This document shows positions 21,501 through 34,290 of a stretch of 64,000 nucleotides of DNA, piece by piece (position 1 is the stretch's first letter; every line of letters starts with the position of its first letter). The notes beneath the pieces were generated by a model. The model ran no database searches and was not told the origin of the DNA. It saw only the letters and a program-made list of their open reading frames with translations. The DNA comes from Tomocerus qinae. Taxonomy: Eukaryota; Arthropoda; Collembola; Entomobryomorpha; Tomoceridae. A program made the translations under genes and the position numbers. The stretch is taken from the NCBI GenBank assembly GCA_020055645.1, contig CM034547.1, positions 1,922,001-1,986,000 on the forward strand. The letters run 5' to 3'.

Positions 21501-23137
21501 ATATTATAAGCTAATTATTATTATAAGTTTGATAATACTTAATTATAAGCGCTATTAAGTCAGGACGGTGCGCTTGTGTTGTGCTTTCGTAAAGGTTTGT
21601 TGCTCTACTTAAAAGGTTTGGAACCTAACGTTTAGGAAGTCTCCGACCTTCGATGTACTTGTGACCTTGTTTTGTAGCTCTAGCCTTTTACGAAGGACTT
21701 TCCTAAAAACACAAACTGTATTAATATTTCCAGCAGTATATACTATAAACTAAGAGACACAATAACCTAGCGCTAGAGATGGTCCAAGAAGGTCAGTTTC
21801 AGATCATTCGTGCAGTGTAATAATAGCAATTCGGTTAGGTTAACCAAATCAGTCAAGGCTTAAAGAAAATTGTATTTCTTATTTACCTGTAAATTAATTT
21901 AAGCTTTTAAATGTTTGAACAATGTCTTGGAATTGCACCCTTTAGCATAGTATCTGTAATACGCAAAATACTGTTATGCAAGACAACAAATTATAGACAA
22001 TTACATCCTCCGGATAAAGAGGACATTTTGCGATATGAAATATTTATGTCGATGAAGTCGAGTAGATTTCATGACTATAGATCATGAGTACTAGGAGTAG
22101 TAAGGATGTTGTAGTTATTGAAGAAGAGTTATATATGCACGTCATTCGTGAGTACAACAATTAAATAAGGGTACCTACTAAGTCGGTCAATTTCCTACTT
22201 AATAGATGTGTCTGAGTTGTGGAAGTTGAAATGCAGAGCATAATATTATAGGGAATTCTATCCACGACATTCAATGTTGTCTATTTACTGTATCTAGGAA
22301 ATCCATTTCTACCTTCCCTATCGTCTGAGCTTTACCTGTTCTGCGAGTTGTATTGGCAGCCGTAAGTAACTTGAAAACGACTCCAGGCTATTCACCTGTT
22401 CACTCCAAAAACCTACAGGTACTTTTACATAAGACTGGAGGTCATTCGTTTTCCCTGCTAAGTCAATACACTTATTGTTTTGTGGGATCAGCCGTCTGAT
22501 GTAAATATTAGATAACCACACTCCACACCAATTTTAGACTTGAAACATTTCTCCAGATCTCATGAATTTTGCAACGATATTCTCCATCTGGTTTACAATA
22601 TTGATTACGTTTACAAGGTCCCAAAAATCTGTTATTTTCACTATTGTTTATCGAAACAAGAGAAAGTGGCAATTAAAGTAAGTTCATGTGAAGTTCATCC
22701 GGATAAACGGAGTACGGAGCCCGACTAGGTTGTGGCTCTATTTTAATTTTCACTCCCAAATGTCTTTTGGAATTGCTGGGGAATGCATTACTGACGTGAG
22801 CATACAAAATCTCCGTAAGGTGCGCGTGGATTAAGGAGAAACGAAATTGTTAATAAAGGATGATACTTCTCGTGTCTTCATCTCGGAGCTTTGTGATGTG
22901 AGTTTTTTTAAATAAAGATTTGTTAATGGTTGTCAATCATTTTGATCACTCGACTTTTCGGCAGTTTAATGATTTCAGTGAGTGATTCCGGACAGCATGA
23001 AGATTTACTCATTTTAAGTTATCCTTATCTACTCTCGACGACTGTTCTACCCTCCTCAACTTTTAAATTCAATTTTCAAACATAAAAAACGAAACGAGTG
23101 CTCTTTTATAAACAGTCTGCTAAGGGATTTATCAAAA
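18559..23137. other. 4.6-kb intergenic region, little recognisable
   Basis: Several short open frames (for example 19249-19482, 20011-20268, 22540-22728) lack motifs, splice context or matching neighbours and are not called. A small degenerate repeat at 20603-20700 is listed separately. I see no transposon ends. Confidence 0.5.
20603..20700 (+). repeat. Degenerate ~21-bp tandem repeat
   Basis: Five imperfect units beginning 'ttccctt/ttccttt' and containing 'cggcttatgcta' variants. Confidence 0.6.
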
Positions 23138-25629
23138 ATGACACAAACGGAGATGTCGAAAGCCAAACTCTCTGCCGTGAGTCGAATATTTTGTGCTCTC
23201 AAGAAGGTTACCGTTGAGCCAGCAGCGTTTTTCATTATGACATGCGCTCTCACGAATTATCTCTTGAGCCAGGATCTTCTTTTGGACAAAGCCTGTCGCG
23301 TGAATCTTAAATTACCTTCTGAGGTGTGTGATGCCATTCAGACTCGGTAATCATGTCTACTATTTCAGTTCATCTCATTAGTTTCATTCCTAATAAATAC
23401 CATGAATTGAATTATTTGTCATTTACAACAAACGTCACATCGTGTCAATTTGTGGCATTCGAGCTTATAGCTATTTGTAGCAAACAGCAATTCGTTCCCT
23501 ACATTCAAAATGATTTACAACGAAAATGGTTCAGTGTTTACTCCATTCTTTTCTTTGACAAACAAATGAAATATGTAAACCATGTAAAATAAGATCACAT
23601 GGGTGAATAGGAACACTGATTCATGCAAAGACAAAATTCGAAAAACTTTTATAGATCTTATATAGATTGTTTGTATTGATGAATAAGTTTACCTGGAGGG
23701 AACTATAGTTTGATTTGATGGGTTTTGTTAGATGGGAAAATCGCTTTAATTGTTCTTTAGGGTACGTGATTTCTAAAACTGTAAAACTGTATAAGTAATG
23801 TTAACCAATATGATATGATTTTTCAGGAATTCTTCGTTCAATGTCTCCAAGGAAGAGGTAGAAGTGCAAGTAGTGGTTGCCAAAGTCCGAACCTACAAAT
23901 CCATTATTGACCATGGTATTCCGGTTGTGATAGTTCTGTTTCTGGGTCCATGGAGCGATCGTTACGGCCGAAAACTCCCTTTACTGCTGGTAATTAACAA
24001 TTAATTCTGTAGTCTGAAATAAGTTCTAACGCCAAAAAATATTGTGACAGCCCTGCATTGGATATATAATTCAATCAGCTGTGTTCCTGCTGTTCTCGTG
24101 GTTGGACAAAGTGGACGCTTTCACGGTGGGGATAGTCACAGCAGCAACATGTAATTTCTGCGGAGGTCTTACAACATTTTCCATGTCCGCGTCTAGCCAT
24201 CTGGTGGATAGGACCTCAAATGAAGAGAGAACAGTGCGCATCGGGATTTTGAATGCTTTCACACATATCGGGGTGCCCGTTGGGTTTGCCATCGGGGGAG
24301 CCCTGTCCACCTCCCATTTAGGAAACATAGCTTCTTTCGCCATTTCCACAGGGATCGCAACTGCTGCATTCTTCATCATCCTGTTTGCCGTACACGATCA
24401 AGCAGCCCAAAAGGAACGAGTGGGAGGCTCCCTTAAACTAGCCAAAAATAACATAATACAAGTGTTTCGATTGCCATTTGCTAAAAGGAAAGACAATGAG
24501 CGAATTCGGATACTTGTCCTTCTTGCCGCTTACATTTGCATTTCTACTCCCTTCCATGGTACAAAAAATAAAATAAAACAACATCATTTGAGATAGATGC
24601 ACTAACCGCATGTTTCATTTTAGGGGAATTCGGAGTAATGTATCTTTTTCTAAGAAAACAATTCGGTTGGAATGCTGGAAACTACGGCGTTTTCTCGACT
24701 TATAATTTTGTGATTGGAGTTGTAGGTTTGTGAGCAATAAATATGCACAAACTTGCTTTCTAGGATAACTAACAAATATTTTATGCGTTCTTATTTCTAA
24801 CTTTCACAGGAACGATGCTTTCAATGGGCATCCTAAGTCACTGGTTGAAATTAAGTGATCCATTAATTGGATTTCTATCAGGAATCAGCCAGCTTTCCTC
24901 CTGTTTTATCTATGCATTTGCTTACACCACCTTTATGATATATTTGGGTAAGTATAAATATAGTAAAGATACAATACTATTTGCGATGCCCCAGAGTGAG
25001 TATTAATGTCATATTTTGATCAAGATGTGACAAAAATTGGTCTTTCTTGAAATGTTTACAGCTCCAACTGTAGATATGATGAATGGTACAATGACCATCG
25101 TTGTGAAATCAATGCTGTCAAAATTAGTCCACAGTGATGAAAACGGAAAGTTATTTTCCTTTGTCGCTGTTCTGGGTAACTTGAAAAACTGTTGAAATAA
25201 ATCTCGATGAAAATGGAAAAATTAAAATTTTGAATATTATATTTATTTAAAGAATCGTTAATACCATTGGCCATGGATCCCACTTACAGTACATTGTACA
25301 GACTCACCATTAATTCCTTCGCAGGGAGCTTCTTTTTCTTGTCTGCCTTTGTCACAATCCCACCACAGATCATTTTTCTGTAAATTTAAACTTTTGAAAT
25401 TCAAAATTCGAGTTATATCTGTAATGAATGTAATTTAATTCACTTTTACGTCTTTTGGATTTGCAGGTGGTTCATTTACCGAAAGTGGACAGGCCCTGCA
25501 GGGAACAAAGACTCTAAAAATGTTTCTGAAAATAAAACGTCAGAATGTCAAAACCCGAAGTTACATAACAGTAAAGTCAGTCTTTCCGTTTCAACAACAA
25601 CGGTTGATACTGAGTACACTGACTGCTGA
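23138..25629 (+). CDS. SLC46-family MFS transporter
   Basis: Eight exons: 23138-23346, 23827-23989, 24051-24558, 24624-24725, 24810-24947, 25062-25175, 25253-25379, 25467-25629. All junctions are GT-AG with matching phases, giving 507 residues. Family marks: KKVTVEPAAFFIM at the first membrane segment, LLLDKACRVNL with a paired Cys, and the MFS A-loop GPWSDRYGRKLPLLL in exon 2. Hydrophobic segments follow through exon 8, then a Ser/Thr-rich tail ends TEYTDC. SLC46 members are proton-coupled or lysosomal small-solute carriers: SLC46A1 carries folate, SLC46A3 acts in lysosomes. The substrate here cannot be told from sequence. Asn-Ser-Ser and Asn-Val-Ser near the start of exon 2 fit a glycosylated first lumenal loop. 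Three palindromic elements begin about 20 bp after the stop codon. Confidence 0.9.
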
Positions 25630-25651
25630 TGTGGTCTACATAATATTATGC

Positions 25652-26093
25652 ATATGTTAGCGGCAAAAAGTGAATTCAGGCATTAAGCTTAATGCCTAAG
25701 CAATAAGCAAAATTTTTGAAGAATTCCAGTTTTTATTATTTGAAATTTAGAAGACCATTTATTTAGTCCAATTATATTATTTTTCCTAAATAAGGACATT
25801 GTAAGGAGTTTAAAATGCCGCATATGAATAGCGTGCGACTAAGACTTAAGACATTGTGGAGGTTTTTATGCAAAAGTTTGAAGGTCTATAACTCGGTCCT
25901 TATTCATGACACCGTAAACATCTTTACCTTTTTGGACTTCTAAAATTGTCCTTATTCACATACAAATACGAAATAATGGTATATGAATGTTCTTTCAAAT
26001 TTTAAGTACGAAAAACTAAAATGTTTCAAAATTACACTTAATGCCTAGGCATTAAGCTTAATGCCTGAATTCACTTATTGCAGCTAACACATA
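25652..26093. repeat. Inverted-repeat element, about 440 bp
   Basis: Ends 'catatgttagcggcaaaaagtgaattcaggcattaagcttaatgcct' and the inverse 'aggcattaagcttaatgcctgaattcacttattgcagctaacacatat'. The terminal arms are about 50 bp and the interior shows no coding region. Confidence 0.75.
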
Positions 26094-26106
26094 TACTAAA
26101 ACTGAC

Positions 26107-26317
26107 TACAGTCCAGTCGGATTCTATGTGAACTCGATGCGACATAAACGGCCGTTATGCGGTTAGTTTACTGAGTACTATACTTTATTATTCACCATTC
26201 ACCAACATAAGCATTTGAGCTGTAGTCATGGTGGTAATGAATATAGTACTCAGAAAACTAACCTTAAGACGGCCGTTTATGTCGCATCGAGTTCACATAG
26301 AATCCGACTGGACTGTA
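26107..26317. mobile_element. Palindromic MITE, 207 bp, TA target duplication
   Basis: The ends CAGTCCAGTCGGATTC and the exact inverse GAATCCGACTGGACTG are flanked by TA at 26107-26108 and 26316-26317. Each arm is about 80 bp and contains 'cgatgcgacataaacggccgt'. A related 'cataaacggccgt … ggccgtttatg' pair at about 16037-16155 may be a diverged relative. Confidence 0.75.
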
Positions 26318-26333
26318 ACCTCTTGTAAAAGTA

Positions 26334-27391
26334 TACTGATAGTTTCAGTAGTCCGTGAAACCGCTATTTGGGAGTTGCACCTGGATACGCATTCTGATTG
26401 GTCGAAATTTTTTGAATCCAGCGATCTGATTGGTTATTGCAGTAATGAATATTCTATAGATTCCCCAGATGGCGGAATTTTAACAACATTTTGCAATTAC
26501 TACAAAATACAATACAATCCATGAATATTATACACAATGTATACAAAGTTTAAACGTTGCAATATACAACAACGAAGTCGAATCATTATGAATCATTTAC
26601 CCATAGTAATATAAACATTCGTTTTGCAAAACACCAGCTATAAACAGAAGTACAAATCGATGTTATATGAACATTAATTTAAAACCTTGTTGTTGAAATG
26701 CGAATTCAATATAATTTTATACTACATTTGGTTACGAATGATCACATACGTTTACTAAATTGATAACATAACAATCCCAATAACATCAGACAGAACTCTG
26801 TAGAACTCTTCGGCTGAATTTAGGCAGCGGTACTTCGTCCCCGCTGTTGCCGCTAACCCCCGATACCTCCCAACGGCAACGGCGGCAACGACGTACTGCT
26901 GCCTAATTTCAGCCGAACTCTTCCTCTGTTCTGATGTTGTTGTAAGTTGTTATTGCTATTTTGCTATTATCAGTTTAGTAAATGTATATGATCAGTTGTA
27001 ACCAAATGAAGTAAAGTATTATTGAATTCGCAGTTCAACATCAACGTTTTTTAGCCCATCACATCGATTTGTGCTTCTGTTTATAGCTGGTGTTTTGCAA
27101 AACGAATGTTTATATTACTATGGGTAAATGATTCATAATGATTCGACTTCGTTGTTGTATATTCCAACGTTTAAACTTTGTGTACATTGTGTATAATACT
27201 TATGGATTGTATTGTATTTTGTAGTAATTGCAAAATGTTGTTAAAATTCCCCCATCTGGGGAATCTATAGAATATTCATTACTGCAATAACCAATCAGAT
27301 CGCTGGATTCAAAAAATTTCGACCAATCAGAATGCGTATCCAGGTGCAACTCCCAAATAGCGGTTTCACGGACTACTGAAACTATCAGTAC
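26334..27391. mobile_element. Palindromic MITE, about 1.06 kb, TA target duplication
   Basis: Starts CTGATAGTTTCAGTAGTCC and ends with its inverse, each next to TA. The arms of about 500 bp extend almost to the centre at about 26860, where 'ggctgaatttaggcagcggtac' meets 'gtactgctgcctaatttcagcc'. The arms differ by scattered substitutions, so this copy is older than the palindrome at 14445. Part of the arm resembles bases 110-235. Confidence 0.8.
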
Positions 27392-27726
27392 ATATCACAT
27401 AAGTATATAATATATTGGTACTTATTTTGTTATATAATCCTGCATGTTGGAGACTGGAGAAGATGAATATCTGTTCCAGCAGAATTTATCTCCGTACCTA
27501 GAATATGATTGCTTATAGCAATAGTCAATTGGCCGAATTTCATGATTTACCCAAAAACAAGGCCCGAATAACTAGTGTAACTAAAGTTTTATTTTGAAGA
27601 GAATTTTAGAAACATGTTAATGAATTTTATTAAACAGTCCGTATAGTATAGATAATAGATATAGTAGTATTAAATAACTTTTGTAACAAGTAGTTGCATT
27701 ATAACGACAATCCTCTTTAGTGTTAA

Positions 27727-28507
27727 GGTTGGTTTTACGGGTTTCCATTACGTTTCGCAAAATCCTCCTACCTCCGTTACCACAAGGTGTACGAACCCAA
27801 ATTTGAAATTGAAGATTCTTAGACGTATTATCTATAGTGAACCTAGTCCTTAGAATTTTTTTAAACGGAAGTAAAGTAGTAGTTTTTGATTTTTGAAAAT
27901 AAAAAGTTGAGTCATTTTCTGCAAAATTTAATACATGCAAAAGAGCCTGTGAGACAGATACATTACATCGGTAGTCGTTACTAATGGTGTTTTTGAGAAA
28001 AGTAAGCTCTAGGTTCACTAGATATTTTTCTTCTCTTTCTTTTTAGTATCTTTACAAAATCCCCAAAAGTGACCCCAAAAGGTCAAATCACGATTTTCAG
28101 ATATTAGATGAGAGGATTGATATCATTGAGTAGGAAGTCACTCTATTACCAACAGCAAATAGGAAAACCTGAAATGAAAAGTTTTGCGGCTGATATTGAC
28201 ATGTGATTGCGCCTGCCAGTTATAATACCTAGAATTTTACAATATGCTTATTGCTTAGCATTATGTGTACGTAATAAAGTAATGAGCATAATGTTTTTGT
28301 AGCAAGGTGGTTTTAAATGTTCAATATTCTGTGGTATAAAAATTGATTCGTTTTGTGACACGGAACAAAACAGGATAGGTATTATACAATACTAACTACA
28401 CAACTACCTACTATAACTTGAAATTATGGGGAGTTCATGTTTTATGTTGCTCCACGGCGCAAGAGTGAGCAGTATTTAGTAAAAGATGAAAACCCGTAGA
28501 GCCAGCC
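27727..28507 (+). mobile_element. TTAA-flanked MITE, copy 1 (781 bp)
   Basis: Inverted ends GGTTGGTTTTACGGGTTT / AACCCGTAGAGCCAGCC, flanked by TTAA on both sides (27723-27726 and 28508-28511). It matches copy 2 at 37173-37935 in inverse orientation along its whole length with scattered changes. An inner inverted repeat, 'agtgaacctag … ctaggttcact', lies at about 27836-28018. The open frame at 27617-28018 (minus) falls across it and is not a gene. Confidence 0.8.
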
Positions 28508-28511
28508 TTAA

Positions 28512-29014
28512 GGAACGTTGGAAGACAAGAACCGCCTTGACTCAGTGAACAGCATTTTTGAATAGGATTTGATCTGCTTGAGCTGATTTTGATGTGATTC
28601 TGATTCGAATGATCGGTCATATGTGTGCCATGAATAAATTCTGTATTAATTCTCACGACATAAATAATCCACGCTACTGTATAGTAAATTAATTACTTGT
28701 TATTATGCTGTCTGCTATTGACTTTTACACGGAATTAGTTCTCAGAGCATGTAAATTAAAAGTGGGTACCTCAAAGCAAACCTCCCACCTATCATATCCA
28801 TTTTAGCATAGTCATACAATAAGAAATAGTCATGAATCTTCCTATCCCGCCAATGTTATAAAGTGTAAGACCGCACTTGTCCCTTTCAAACTTTCCTCGT
28901 CAGGGTTCGCGTGTCGCTAAGTTCCTGCATGAGTACATCAGAGTGGGAAAACAGTACACTGAGTACACACCACAAACACATTTTCAGGTCAGAGGTTGAC
29001 ATTTTGACAACAAA
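28512..29014. other. Upstream flank of the THAP9-like pseudogene
   Basis: No coding sequence. It presumably holds any promoter of the gene starting at 29015; no motif could be assigned. Confidence 0.4.
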
Positions 29015-32000
29015 ATGTCACCTTGTTTTGCACCCGGTTGTAAAAGTGGGTATAATAGCAAAACATCGCATTATTTTCGACCTCATAACAGTGTTGGAAA
29101 TCAGTGGAAGAAGATTTTGGCTAAAGTCAGATCAGACACTATTTTTGATTCTTCAAATCCGTCACATCGCTTGTGCTATTTACATTTCGAACCAAAATTA
29201 ATAGTGAAAGCAGATACAATGGTGATAAAAGGAGAAGTTGTAACCGTTCCAAGATTTCGATGGAAATTGGATCAAAGTGCTATTCCAACAATATTTCCAA
29301 ACTTACCAGCTTACAGACAGGAGAAGCTTCCACAAAAGAGAAAGCTACGAGACTGTGACAACAATTCTCAAAAGATTATCGAAAAGAAAAAGAAGGTCAA
29401 AACCCTAATGGAACTTTTTATGAATTGTGATATTGCTAATGAATATGATAGAATATGAATATGATAGATGAAGTTTGGGAGAATAATGAACCAAAAACAC
29501 AGTTCAGTAACCAAAATAGCACAGTCAAAAAGACGTTATACTACGTAAGTAACTCTGTTTCTTTTATATCAAAAACTAACGATTATTATTAGGAACTAAA
29601 TTTTTCATGACAACTATAACTACAAAAGAGGAACACTCATTAGCAAAAGATAATGTATAATAGTAAATAATAAAAGAAGTATTATGAATATAATTTTTTC
29701 CAGAATGCCAAAGAAAATCAGTTTAGAGCTTATTATGAAAAGGAAGACGTGACGGATTTGTTAATAGAACAGGAACAACTGCCTACAAAAGGGAGGTCTG
29801 CTTTGTCATACATAATTGCCGTTCTTAATCATTTCAAACAATTGCGTTGCTGCGAAGGTGTAAGTGGATTTGATAAAATTAAATCCATGAAGAATTCGAG
29901 TAGAAGAAATGGAGTTTGGTTTTCTAATAATTGTCAAAATATTGGATACTTTTCTGTGTGCGTACCTTGTAAATTGACGTTACCTGCCCTCCAAAAGAAG
30001 ACCTACCGTATCAAAAAGCAACCTCAAAAAACACCAGCAAAACATTTGCTCACCAAAAAGAAAAACATAGCATTTTATAAAAAGAGGCAATTACAGAAGA
30101 TCTTGCAGGCAAGCACAATTTTGAAAATGGAAACAAAACGGCTCAGCATTTCTTTAAATCACATTAAAATTGATAGCGTAGCCAAAGCGCTTTCTACCAA
30201 TTCCTCGATTCCAATCCCATTCCATCAAGCTGTAATACATGCATTAAAAATGACAAATTTAAAATCGTCGAAAGGAATGAGGTAAGAATTCTGGTATTTT
30301 TAAGATACAATTACTTTAATAAACACATTTTATTTAATGGTAATCTACAGTTCAATAATATAAATTTTACATTTATTATTTATTTTAGGTACGAAGTGAA
30401 TTGGTTGTTGGAATGTCTTTTATTAAAGATAAAGTCTCCAGCTGCTTATCGTCATATTAGAGAATCCAAACTCCTGCCTCTCCCTCATCCGAGAACACTC
30501 ACAAAATTAATATCTGGCCAACCCTGTGCATTCGGCTTCAATGAAATTGCTTTGAATTCTATTGAAAGGGAAATGACAGGCAAAGAAAGAAATTACCGCC
30601 AAGGGTCTTTAATTTTTGATGAAATACAATTACGAGAGTCTTTGGATTTCGACAAAGGGAAATTAAAGTTCGATGGCTTCATAGATTATGCTGAATATAG
30701 TGACGAACTATTAACTTCTCAAGAGAAGTCGCAATATGCAAATCATGCCTTGGTGTTAATGTATCGTCCACTAATTGGTGATTGGGTATGTTAAACTTAC
30801 CTATTTATACAGAACATGTCATTCTATAAATTCAAATCCAGCAGTAGATTTTAAAGTTTTGATTTGCTAATGATATTTATATTAGGTGCAGCCTATTGCA
30901 GCATTTAGTACCAAAGGGGCAGCCAAAGGAAATGCTCTTGAAAAAATAGTTTTGTCCGCAGTGGTCAAACTTGAAAGTATTGGAACGGAGGTAATCAGCA
31001 TTGTGTCGGATGGTGCAAAAACAAATAAAAGTTTTTGGAAACGCTTAGGAATACAAGGAAATATTGACCGCATTGTCAATAAGGTAAGCGGAAAAGATTT
31101 GTATTTTATATTATCGATATATTTATAATATTTATTTGATTTTGCATGTTTTTGATAGATTACTCATCCCTGTGATAGTGGAAGATACCTTTACTTTATT
31201 TGTGATGTACCCCATCTTTTTAAGTGCACTAGGAATCATTTTTCTAAATATGTGAAAGTCAAGGTGAAACATTCCAGAAATATATAAAATGTCAATCTTA
31301 GTAATGCAGATTTTAAATACTAAATTTTAATTGCAGTTCAATGGCAATGACATTAGTTACCATTTTTATGAGGAACTGTTGAAGGAGGATAATAATCGCT
31401 CCCCGGGACTACGAAAATGTCCAAAACTGACAAAGTCGCATATATCACCTAACAGTTTTGAAAAAATGTCCGTATCGCTGGCTACTCAGGTAATTCAATT
31501 TATTAGTTTACTATAATAAAATATGATATTATGCAGATATGTATGTGTACATATATATAACTTTTCAGCTATTTAGTCGGAGCAGTGCCACTGGCTTGGC
31601 GTTCTATAGAAAAATAAATATCTAGCCATTCCAAGGTTCCGAACCAACAGAAAAATTTACCCTTTGTCTTAATGACGTATTTGACGCATTGAACGGGAGA
31701 CTTCCTAACGAAGCTTTGCGATTGGGGTATAAAAAATTGGAAGTAAGTTAATATCATATTCCGCATTACACATTTAGGCCAGCTCTCATTTTTTAACAGT
31801 CAATAATGTTTTTAATGTAGACGTTAAAAGAATTTCTCGCAATTTTAAAGACGCCTCCCATGACAGACCCTGCGACAAAGAAATCTACTCCCCAAAATTC
31901 ATTTGCGAGTACCGAAACTTTAAACGCTTTGAGAATAACCATTTCCTCTGTGATTGAAATAAGTGAATACCTCATCCAAGACTTAAAGTTTGATTATGTT

Positions 32001-32698
32001 CTTCCTAATAAGCTTACTCAAGACTGCCTGGAAGTAAGAAACAAAACTAAGAAAATATGTGTCTGTGTTGTAAAGTACTAAATATATTTTTTATTTTTCA
32101 GAGATTCTTTGGCATCCTTAGAGCTGCAGGTGGCGAGGAAGACCACCCTACAACTTGCAATTTTCTCCAACTGTTCAGAATTTTGTGCTATTACACTCCG
32201 ACAAAAAGAGTTTTGCGAGGAAATGTATCAAATTATGAGTCTAATACGGTTTTGGTGTCTTTTAAAGATTCTTTGAAAGGGAAGGCAAAGCAACGGAAAA
32301 ACGTAAGTTTGGAGGAAAGGGGTAATGTTGAAAATATGCTGATGGAAAAAGTCTCACATTCTGTCTGTCAGGAGCCTAGTATCTCATCCTTTGCCGATTC
32401 AAATATAGTTTACCATTTATGTGGATATGTCATTCATAAAGCGTACAAATTTGTTGAATGCAAAAATTGCTTAAATTCTATTACGTTGTTGAACCTAGAC
32501 GTTGTGCCTGAGGAGGGTAATCTTTCACGTATTATGGATTTTGGTGAAGCTCTTAAATATCCTTCAAAAATTTTTTTTAATTTTACATCATATCATACAC
32601 TAACACATGGAAAAACACAGTATTTTAAGAAATTTGGATCGCTATATTACTCGCAGAAAACAGTGTCAATAAAATATGCCATACAGTATACTTTGTAG
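29015..32698 (+). pseudogene. THAP9/P-element-like transposase gene, two lesions
   Basis: Nine exons are readable: 29015-29544, 29704-30281, 30389-30785, 30886-31083, 31159-31263, 31337-31489, 31569-31742, 31821-32033, 32102-32698. From exon 2 on, junctions are GT-AG and in phase. Exon 1 encodes a THAP domain (CFAPGCKSG, Trp in QWKKILA, CYLHF, closing SAIPTIF). Later exons carry transposase motifs: LIFDEIQL with Asp-Glu, IVSDGAKTNKSFWK, the CDVPHLFKCTRNHF block, and RFFGILRAAGGEEDHPT with the DHPT motif of THAP9-type proteins. Exon 1 goes out of frame (TGA at 29456-29458), needing a one-base shift to reach its donor. Exon 7 has TAG at 31623-31625. No terminal repeats or target duplication were found, so it is either a decayed transposon or a once-domesticated gene now lost. 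A short alternative exon 1 ending near 29394 would avoid the first lesion but not the second. Confidence 0.8.
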
Positions 32699-33300
32699 GA
32701 AATTTTGTCGTCTTTCCAATGGTGGTTATCTCATTTCAGTAGCAGCCTCTGTTCAGGAGTTAGAGAGCCTAGTCCGTGTTCCCCTATTAACTGGTCACCT
32801 TGTACACTAACTCCACTACTTTTTTTACATGCATTTTACAGTTTATTATTACAGCCACTGCTTGTGTCTGATTATAACTTAGACTAATAAATGGAGTAGT
32901 AATATAATGTATTCTTTCAATGTATTTAGGTTGCAGTTGTAAGCCTGGGGGATTTGCTAAACTAGTATGACTACCATGTGGCAGTTGTACTAGACAGCGG
33001 CGCTGTTGTATACTGAGAGGGTAGTTATATTACGACATATATACCTCCACGTTTATCGCACTCAATTCATTTTCAGATTTTAGATAAAGGTTAAATAAAA
33101 TATATGTATTGTGGCTGTAGTTTGGTATCCAGGATTAAATTAAAATGCCAAAGGGATTGGTATTCTCCAGCCAACATTGAAAACGAAGACATCACAATGC
33201 AATATGCATGAATTATGCATATTTGTCAAATTGCGAGTGAGGAGGATGCAATAAAGTATAATGAAGATGCTTCAATGTTTCTCAATGTTGATGGATGCTC
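32699..33300. other. Intergenic stretch, nothing recognised
   Basis: No coding region, repeat or RNA gene that I can support. Confidence 0.45.
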
Positions 33301-34290
33301 TGCAAAAATAGGGTAGGGATTTACGGGGCTGTAAAAGAAATAACTTTGACAGTAAAATAAAGTCTTTTGGGCAAGGGTACAATAGGCATTAAAACTGAGT
33401 ACTGACAGCAGTAATATAAAGTACGAAAGGCAGTAGTACGGGTAGTAGTGGCTGTAGCCAAAAATTAGCATTAATTAGAAGACTAGGCTTTGAATACTCC
33501 TTGAGCATACAAATGAATGCAATTCAACTTGACGTAGGGCGATGTAGTGATAGCTTGCTATATACTTTACATCAGATAAGAAATTTAAGGTAGCTAATTC
33601 ATTATTTCGTTGGAGTTGTTGGTGGCTTGTAATAAAATTTAATTTTTAAGTCTTATAATTATTATAAGACTCAGACTTGGCTTAGATGTAGACTTGAAGT
33701 GTAGACTGAGTTTTAGTAGAAAATGGCTTCCCAACGTGCTTATTCTTCTAATTCTGACACAGATTCAGAAATTGAAAATAGTACCAATAATACCACGAAA
33801 AATACTAAAATCAACTGGAAACTTTTAAAATTTAATACTCCTACTATTTAATACTACTACTTAATCCCCCTGAAACGATCTATTTCCTGCTGCCGATGAA
33901 TCTACCTAACAACACAAAATAGATCTATACCTTTTTCTGAGGTTCGTGTCTATCTCTATCTAAAAGCTCTTGACCAATAAGTGCCGGTTCGAGATCTATC
34001 GTCAATTTCGTAAAACTGTCCTTTTATTCGGTCTAAGGTAGTTTAATAATAATATATTAAAAATTAATTTCAATTTAAAACGAGAATGAATCAGTAGTCA
34101 AAAACTGCACGTCTGTTCATTGGGTTTTAAGGCGCCCCCGGCCCCCCCCCCTCGCTGCGGCCCTGCTGCCTTTCGTACTTTATTTTACAGCCCTGAAAAA
34201 TTAGACGTGCTGCCTATAGCACCCTTGCCCAAAAGACTTTTTTTTACTGCCAAAGTTACTTCTTTTACAGCCACAAAAACCCCAAAAAAT
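33300..34290. repeat. Inverted-repeat element, about 1 kb
   Basis: Arms at about 33310-33455 and 34140-34285 share 'acggggctgtaaaagaaataactttg' / 'aaagttacttcttttacagcc', 'aaagtcttttgggcaagggt' / 'acccttgcccaaaagac' and 'gtacgaaaggcag' / 'ctgcctttcgtac'. The right arm contains a C-run, 'cccccccctcgctgcggccctgc'. A related phrase, 'accctcgctgcggccttgc', appears at about 39168. Confidence 0.7.

Noticed and set aside
21590-21690. Possible inverted repeat 'cgtaaaggtttgttgctctac … tagctctagccttttacg'
   Set aside because: Too many mismatches to separate from chance.
27617-28018. 133-codon minus-strand frame, with a similar plus-strand frame at 37646-37834
   Set aside because: Both lie in the two inverted MITE copies, are not conserved in full, and show no domain.
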